Shown here: positions 54,940-64,000 of the stretch, in pieces
Numbering within the stretch: the first letter of the stretch is position 1
How the letters are laid out: every line of letters starts with the position of its first letter
Assembly (NCBI GenBank): GCA_935421135.1
Contig: OW285191.1
Location: 10,405,700-10,469,699, forward strand
DNA length: 64,000 nucleotides
Reading direction: 5' to 3'
From: Bugulina stolonifera
Taxonomy: Eukaryota; Bryozoa; Gymnolaemata; Cheilostomatida; Bugulidae
Notes under the pieces: generated by a model
Told to the model about the DNA's origin: nothing
Seen by the model: only the letters and a program-made list of their open reading frames with translations
The model's database searches: none
Program-made: the position numbers and the translations under genes

Positions 54940-55100
54940 CCTTGCGTGCGGAATTCTCTTTTTTCCGGCATCAAAAAGTTCGGCACCCAGACTATAACCA
55001 GAACTACAACTCAACTACGGGAGGATTCTAATGCGAAGGGTTTTAGCGAAGAAGTCATTGAAAGGTTTGACGCCTATGGTCTCTTGGGTTTGTCAGTCTG
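54940..55100 (-). promoter_or_regulatory. Candidate 5' UTR exon/promoter region of the AHNAK-like gene
   Basis: This patch has more CpG and less AT than its surroundings (for example TTGCGTGCGG and TAATGCGAAGGG). On the minus strand GCACGCAAG|GTTATT could be a donor. Exon 1 appears to start with an acceptor, so a non-coding exon is expected somewhere upstream. This location is only a guess from base composition. Confidence 0.2.
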
Positions 55101-56960
55101 AAACTTCCCAAAGTAAAACTATTCTCGTGCCTCATGCTGAAGCCCACAGCTGACTTTCCACAGCATATAAATTCACACAAACCGAAAGACAACGAATTCA
55201 ATAAACCTAAAGTTGATTATCATTATAATAGAGCATAATATACAAAATATATTAATATACCTGAAAGCTTCCTGGGAGCTTTTAGTTGGGTAAGAATCAA
55301 GTAACAACCAGACTGTGGTGTGTGCTATGTTGTATGTAAAATAATAGTGATGAGCTGTGGGGCCGCAACAACAATAGCCACAAGTAAATGTAATGTAATA
55401 TAAAGTCACCAGTGGATATAATAGTAAATCATTTACCTCACTGGTTTTCTATAGAAGGTAGGAAATTAAGTCATGTGTCACAGTCAATAAATAAAAGGTA
55501 GGTCTATGCAGTGCCTAGAATGTTGTACTACATTTACACACTAATGCTAAAGTCTCATTTATGTAAAATCCATCATTTTATGTGCTTAATACTAAATTTA
55601 ATAGTAAGTTTTATTATTTAATTATAAATCTATACAGTAAATACACTTAACCTTATTGGCAATATTACATAATAATAATAAAATAATAAGAAAGTGCAGG
55701 TCTTTCTGCAATGAAATGTTTAAAAATAAAACATTTACTAATCACTATGTCATGGTTTACGTGCAAACAAGTAATAGTGTATTTTACCTGTGACAAAGAT
55801 TTGAACATAGAAAATCAACTGCACTATACAAGATAAAATGTATTGGGGGGAGGGAACAACTTCCTTCAAAGTATGTGTGCAGTTGACACACCAATTAGAA
55901 TCTATGACATGATATAACACCTAATATTAGTTATCTTGTTATTAGCATGTGGGACAGTATTTACAAGTTAGTCATAACAAGTTATGTCAGTGCAATAGAA
56001 CAAATTAGCTGATAATCTCAAAAATTAGCTAGATTAGGGGATGTCATGGCAGTTTAAACACTTAGATAGTTGTGCATTCATACTTGCATGGTACCAGTGT
56101 AATTGTTCAGCACACTCTTTATACAGAGAATATTCCAGTAACATAAAAATCAGTGTGCCCTTTATAACAAGAAGTGACGTATTTATTGGTTACACCCATT
56201 TTCTAAGTTATCTAAAATTGTGCACATGGTTATAATTATATCAGCAGTGTAGTGATATATTATAACAATGTTCACTGATTACCCAATAGTACATGTAAAT
56301 ATTTAAATGTGAAGTGCTCAGTGTTAAGGATGTCTAAAGCTAGTATTGAACATTTTATTTAATATTTATTTATATATAAACCTCTTCTAGCACAACAGTG
56401 TACATTAATATACAAGTTATGCATGAATTGGATACAAACTGAATATATAAATGTTTATAAATACATGCATGTCAATCACCATAACCACATACCTTCTTCC
56501 AATAAATATAAGACATTTAATATAAAGTTGAACATGGTAATAGTCATGCAGATTGATCAAGGCATGCGCTCCATATAATGGACCAACTTAAATTACATAA
56601 ATATTAATAAAATTAAAACCTTTAAATTAACATAATCATAAATAAAACACATGTATGCTTACTGTGCACTGACTTCCATACAAATGTGGAATGCACAGTT
56701 TAGTTTTGATCAATACTAATAGTGAAAGTCAAAGCATTCCACCTGACAGTCTCATGAGGAAAGACCAGCATGCTGGCAATGGATATAATATGTGCATTAC
56801 ATGCTATTCTCTTCACTAATTTGGAATTATCACCTCATGAAAACCAACATCACATGAGAGGATAAATCTCAAGAGAAAAATTCATGCTGAGGTGAAGTGC
56901 AAGCTTTCAGGGAGACAAGATTCTTATGCTATGCTGTGGTGGATATTGACCAGAAACCTC

Positions 56961-57040
56961 ACCCACCCAAAGTCCCCCTTACCCTCTCAAAGTCCCCCTT
57001 TACCCACCAAAGTCTCCCTTTACCCACCTGAGTCCCACTT
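56961..57040. repeat. Short C-rich tandem repeat (about 20 bp unit)
   Basis: There are four degenerate units of AAAGTCCCCCTTTACCCACC. It lies between the genes and is of unknown relevance. Confidence 0.65.
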
Positions 57041-58474
57041 GGTTTGATAAGGAGTTGGAAATATTACATGCTTCCCAGAGGCCGTGACGGAGTCAAGGTC
57101 ATGGACCGGACCTTGGGTCTAACAAAAACCTAGTATACCCAGATAGCAACCACACTAACTCGGACTAAGTGCCCGACGCTTCATGTATTAGAGAAACAGC
57201 TACCATCATCAGGACAGAAGTGAGGAGTATTGTAAACATGTTCCTATAGCAAGCCTACAAGCACCTCGAACATATAGAGAAACATACTGTGAAGAGAGAC
57301 AGCTGTCACAATTGTTCAATCATTTTATAGTTCTTCCGTAACCTACAGTTGTGGTGAATAATTAGATACAAAATATACAACACCAAATATTTCCACACAT
57401 TGTATAGTGAATAAAAAATGCAATGATAGAAAAAGCAAGACTATCAAATAAACATGATCAAAGAATGAACGAAAGTCATAACATCACATAAAGTCATTAG
57501 AGTAAAATTAGTTCCCACCTACAATTGAACTGAGAAACACTAGAGATGGAAAGAAAGTTGGTAAAGCTAGTTCGGCTGTTACAATTATTTTATAGAAATC
57601 CTATCTAACTTTTAACCATACTTCTACAGTGTATCATGTATATAATTCTAGTGAGGTTGTAATATGCAATAGGTAGTACTGCAATCAGAAAACATGCTAA
57701 CATGATACACCAACAAAGTATTACCCTGTTTACATGGTGTGTTACGCAAGTCAATAATGCACTCGATTTCTAAAGGGATTCTTTTCCATAATATGAGCTA
57801 GTAAGTATATTTATCATCACTACAATATTATACTTTTACTTTTCAGTAACAGTGCATAAGCCTGAATGTTGGTGAAAAACCTCAAGAATGTTCAGACTAT
57901 TCCATATTCTGCAACTGTTTAGGAATACCCTGAGCAAATAACCTGCTACTCAGGGTCTACAGTTTGAGTAACAAAAGTGAATTACATGTATGAATCTCTC
58001 TCTCTCACCAAATGGTGCTATGGTGCAAATGGCACGCTCACTTTTTACTAAAATGCATATTTTGACCTTTCTAGTGTTGTTTCAAAGAACTTGGAATTCT
58101 TTAGTCTTGGACCTCAAGGTTATCGATAAACAGATAATAATTTGACTTTAACAAGAAAATGAAACATGAAACTGTGTGATACAGAGTAAAGTATTCATAG
58201 CTTCCTATCTGATACGAATAAGGAGGGAGGTCACAACTCAACTTTCCATCTATTTTTATGGCAAGAACATGCTCATGCTACACTGTATGGTCTATGCAAA
58301 GTTAGCCTGTGTCCTACTTCAAAAGTACATGATTGTAGTCTGCAAAAATCAATTACCCAACTTCATCTAAGTTACTGAATTATTCTATTTATTGCCAGGT
58401 TTCCAATGTGCCTTTTGTAGCATTGAATTTATCAGCACATAATTTCAAATATTATTTTATTTGCCCAATAACAT

Positions 58475-58716
58475 CCTAATATACATCATACATGATGTAG
58501 TACGCTATCCTAATATACATCATACAATCATGATGTAGTACGCTATCCTAATATACATCATACATGATGTAGTACGCTATCCTAATATACATCATACATG
58601 ATGTAGTGCGCTATCCTAATATACATCATACATGATGTAGTACGCTATCCTAATATACATCATACATGATGTAGTACGCTATCCTAATATACATCATACA
58701 TGATGTAGTACGCTAT
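58475..58716. repeat. 34-bp tandem repeat, 7 copies, palindromic core
   Basis: Seven head-to-tail copies begin at 58475, 58509, 58547, 58581, 58615, 58649 and 58683. Copy 2 has a 4-base insertion (CAAT) and copy 4 one substitution. Each unit contains the inverted repeat TACATCAT-AC-ATGATGTA. It lies about 500 bp downstream of the ILF2 stop. Confidence 0.93.
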
Positions 58717-59214
58717 CATATGTGAATTATTAGTTGAGGTGGCTATATGTATAAAATCATTCACTCAGTACTTGCATCATTATGCTTGTCCGGCAAAGTA
58801 AATATGCCATTCTACAGACAAGCTGTATATATATCCATGTATGTACATGTACAATTTTATAGTTTAGGTATTTATTATTCCAGGAAACGAAAATTGAATT
58901 CAAAAGAAAAAACGCTAGCTAGCTCTAAGACATTTGACCAATAAGATTTGTACAATATATACAATTTTTAAACAAATTTCTCTCAAACGAATTGTAATGT
59001 TGTTCTATCATAACTTATATTAATTGACTATACAAATACTAATCCCATACTAATAATAGTATATTAGAGAGTCAGGTATCATGCTGTAAGAGATGCTTAG
59101 TAAAGGTTGAACAAAGATGATAGAATAGAATAGTGAGACTTTTAACGTGTGACAGTTAGAGTTGATACCACTGTATGAGAAGAGAGAAGATAACTTCCGA
59201 GAGAGGTCCATTGC

Positions 59215-64000
<4,786 letters not shown>

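Larger units (their letters stand above)
51392..59214. other. Region between ILF2 and the AHNAK-like start codon
   Basis: This 7.8-kb stretch separates the ILF2 stop from the AHNAK-like ATG, both genes pointing left. It should hold the AHNAK-like promoter and a 5' UTR exon. It contains an ACATGT microsatellite, a hAT-like MITE, a hairpin at 54825-54846, a comparatively CpG-containing patch at about 54940-55100, a short C-rich tandem repeat at 56961-57040 and the 34-bp tandem repeat at 58475-58716. No further protein gene is supported. Confidence 0.55.

Noticed and set aside
58475..58716. CRISPR-like array
   Set aside because: The units are directly adjacent with no unique spacers, and the genome is eukaryotic. 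It is a minisatellite.

Overview
The window is animal (metazoan) nuclear DNA. It is AT-rich, has many short exons with GT-AG introns, contains tRNA-derived SINEs and small DNA transposons, and carries an ILF2/NF45 gene. The species cannot be fixed from sequence alone. The AHNAK-like gene is split into dozens of exons, unlike the vertebrate form known to me, so a non-vertebrate (a sponge or another invertebrate) is most likely.

Two protein-coding genes lie on the minus strand. (1) At 59215-64000 is the 3' part of ILF2 (NF45): nine exons, about 359 residues, with the first exon or exons beyond the right edge. (2) At 1402-51386 is one enormous AHNAK/desmoyokin-like repeat gene. I could chain 45 coding exons with matching intron phases into one frame of 17,946 nt (5,981 residues plus stop). 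One extra in-phase 162-nt exon (4354-4515) would make 6,035 residues.

Layout of the giant protein, N to C terminus (right to left on the + strand). Exons 1-7 encode a start with the N-myristoylation pattern MGNSHS and low-complexity Ser/Pro/Ala/Lys sequence; no PDZ domain is visible, although vertebrate AHNAK has one there. Exon 8 encodes a poly-Ser/poly-Lys block. Exons 9-15 encode Gly-rich and Asp/Val/Pro segments. Exon 16 (3.07 kb) and exon 23 (4.85 kb) are mega-exons holding about 8 and 15 copies of a roughly 103-residue AHNAK-type repeat: acidic alternating DVDVDLPKAEGD strands, then a basic-hydrophobic KKKGGFGFNMPDFHLPKFGGKGK patch. Exons 17-22 and 24-27 are small linkers, mostly phase 1-1. 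Exons 28-40 are a tandem array of exon pairs, one Ser/Lys-rich (SRSRSG-Ser(n)-DDEKKDKKKKKGGFG) and one DVDLPSVDVDPSVDVKAPSA-repeat exon, duplicated together with their introns. Exons 41-45 form an acidic C-terminus and include a 19-nt micro-exon.

Non-coding content includes two copies of one tRNA-derived SINE with target-site duplications inside ILF2 introns, a 288-bp hAT-like MITE at 53774-54061 with 15-bp inverted ends and an 8-bp duplication, a GC-rich palindromic MITE-like cluster at 40337-40801, a 7-copy 34-bp tandem repeat just downstream of ILF2, and several microsatellites. I saw no true tRNA or rRNA genes and no CRISPR array. The many long open frames on the + strand opposite the repeat exons are shadows of the repeats.
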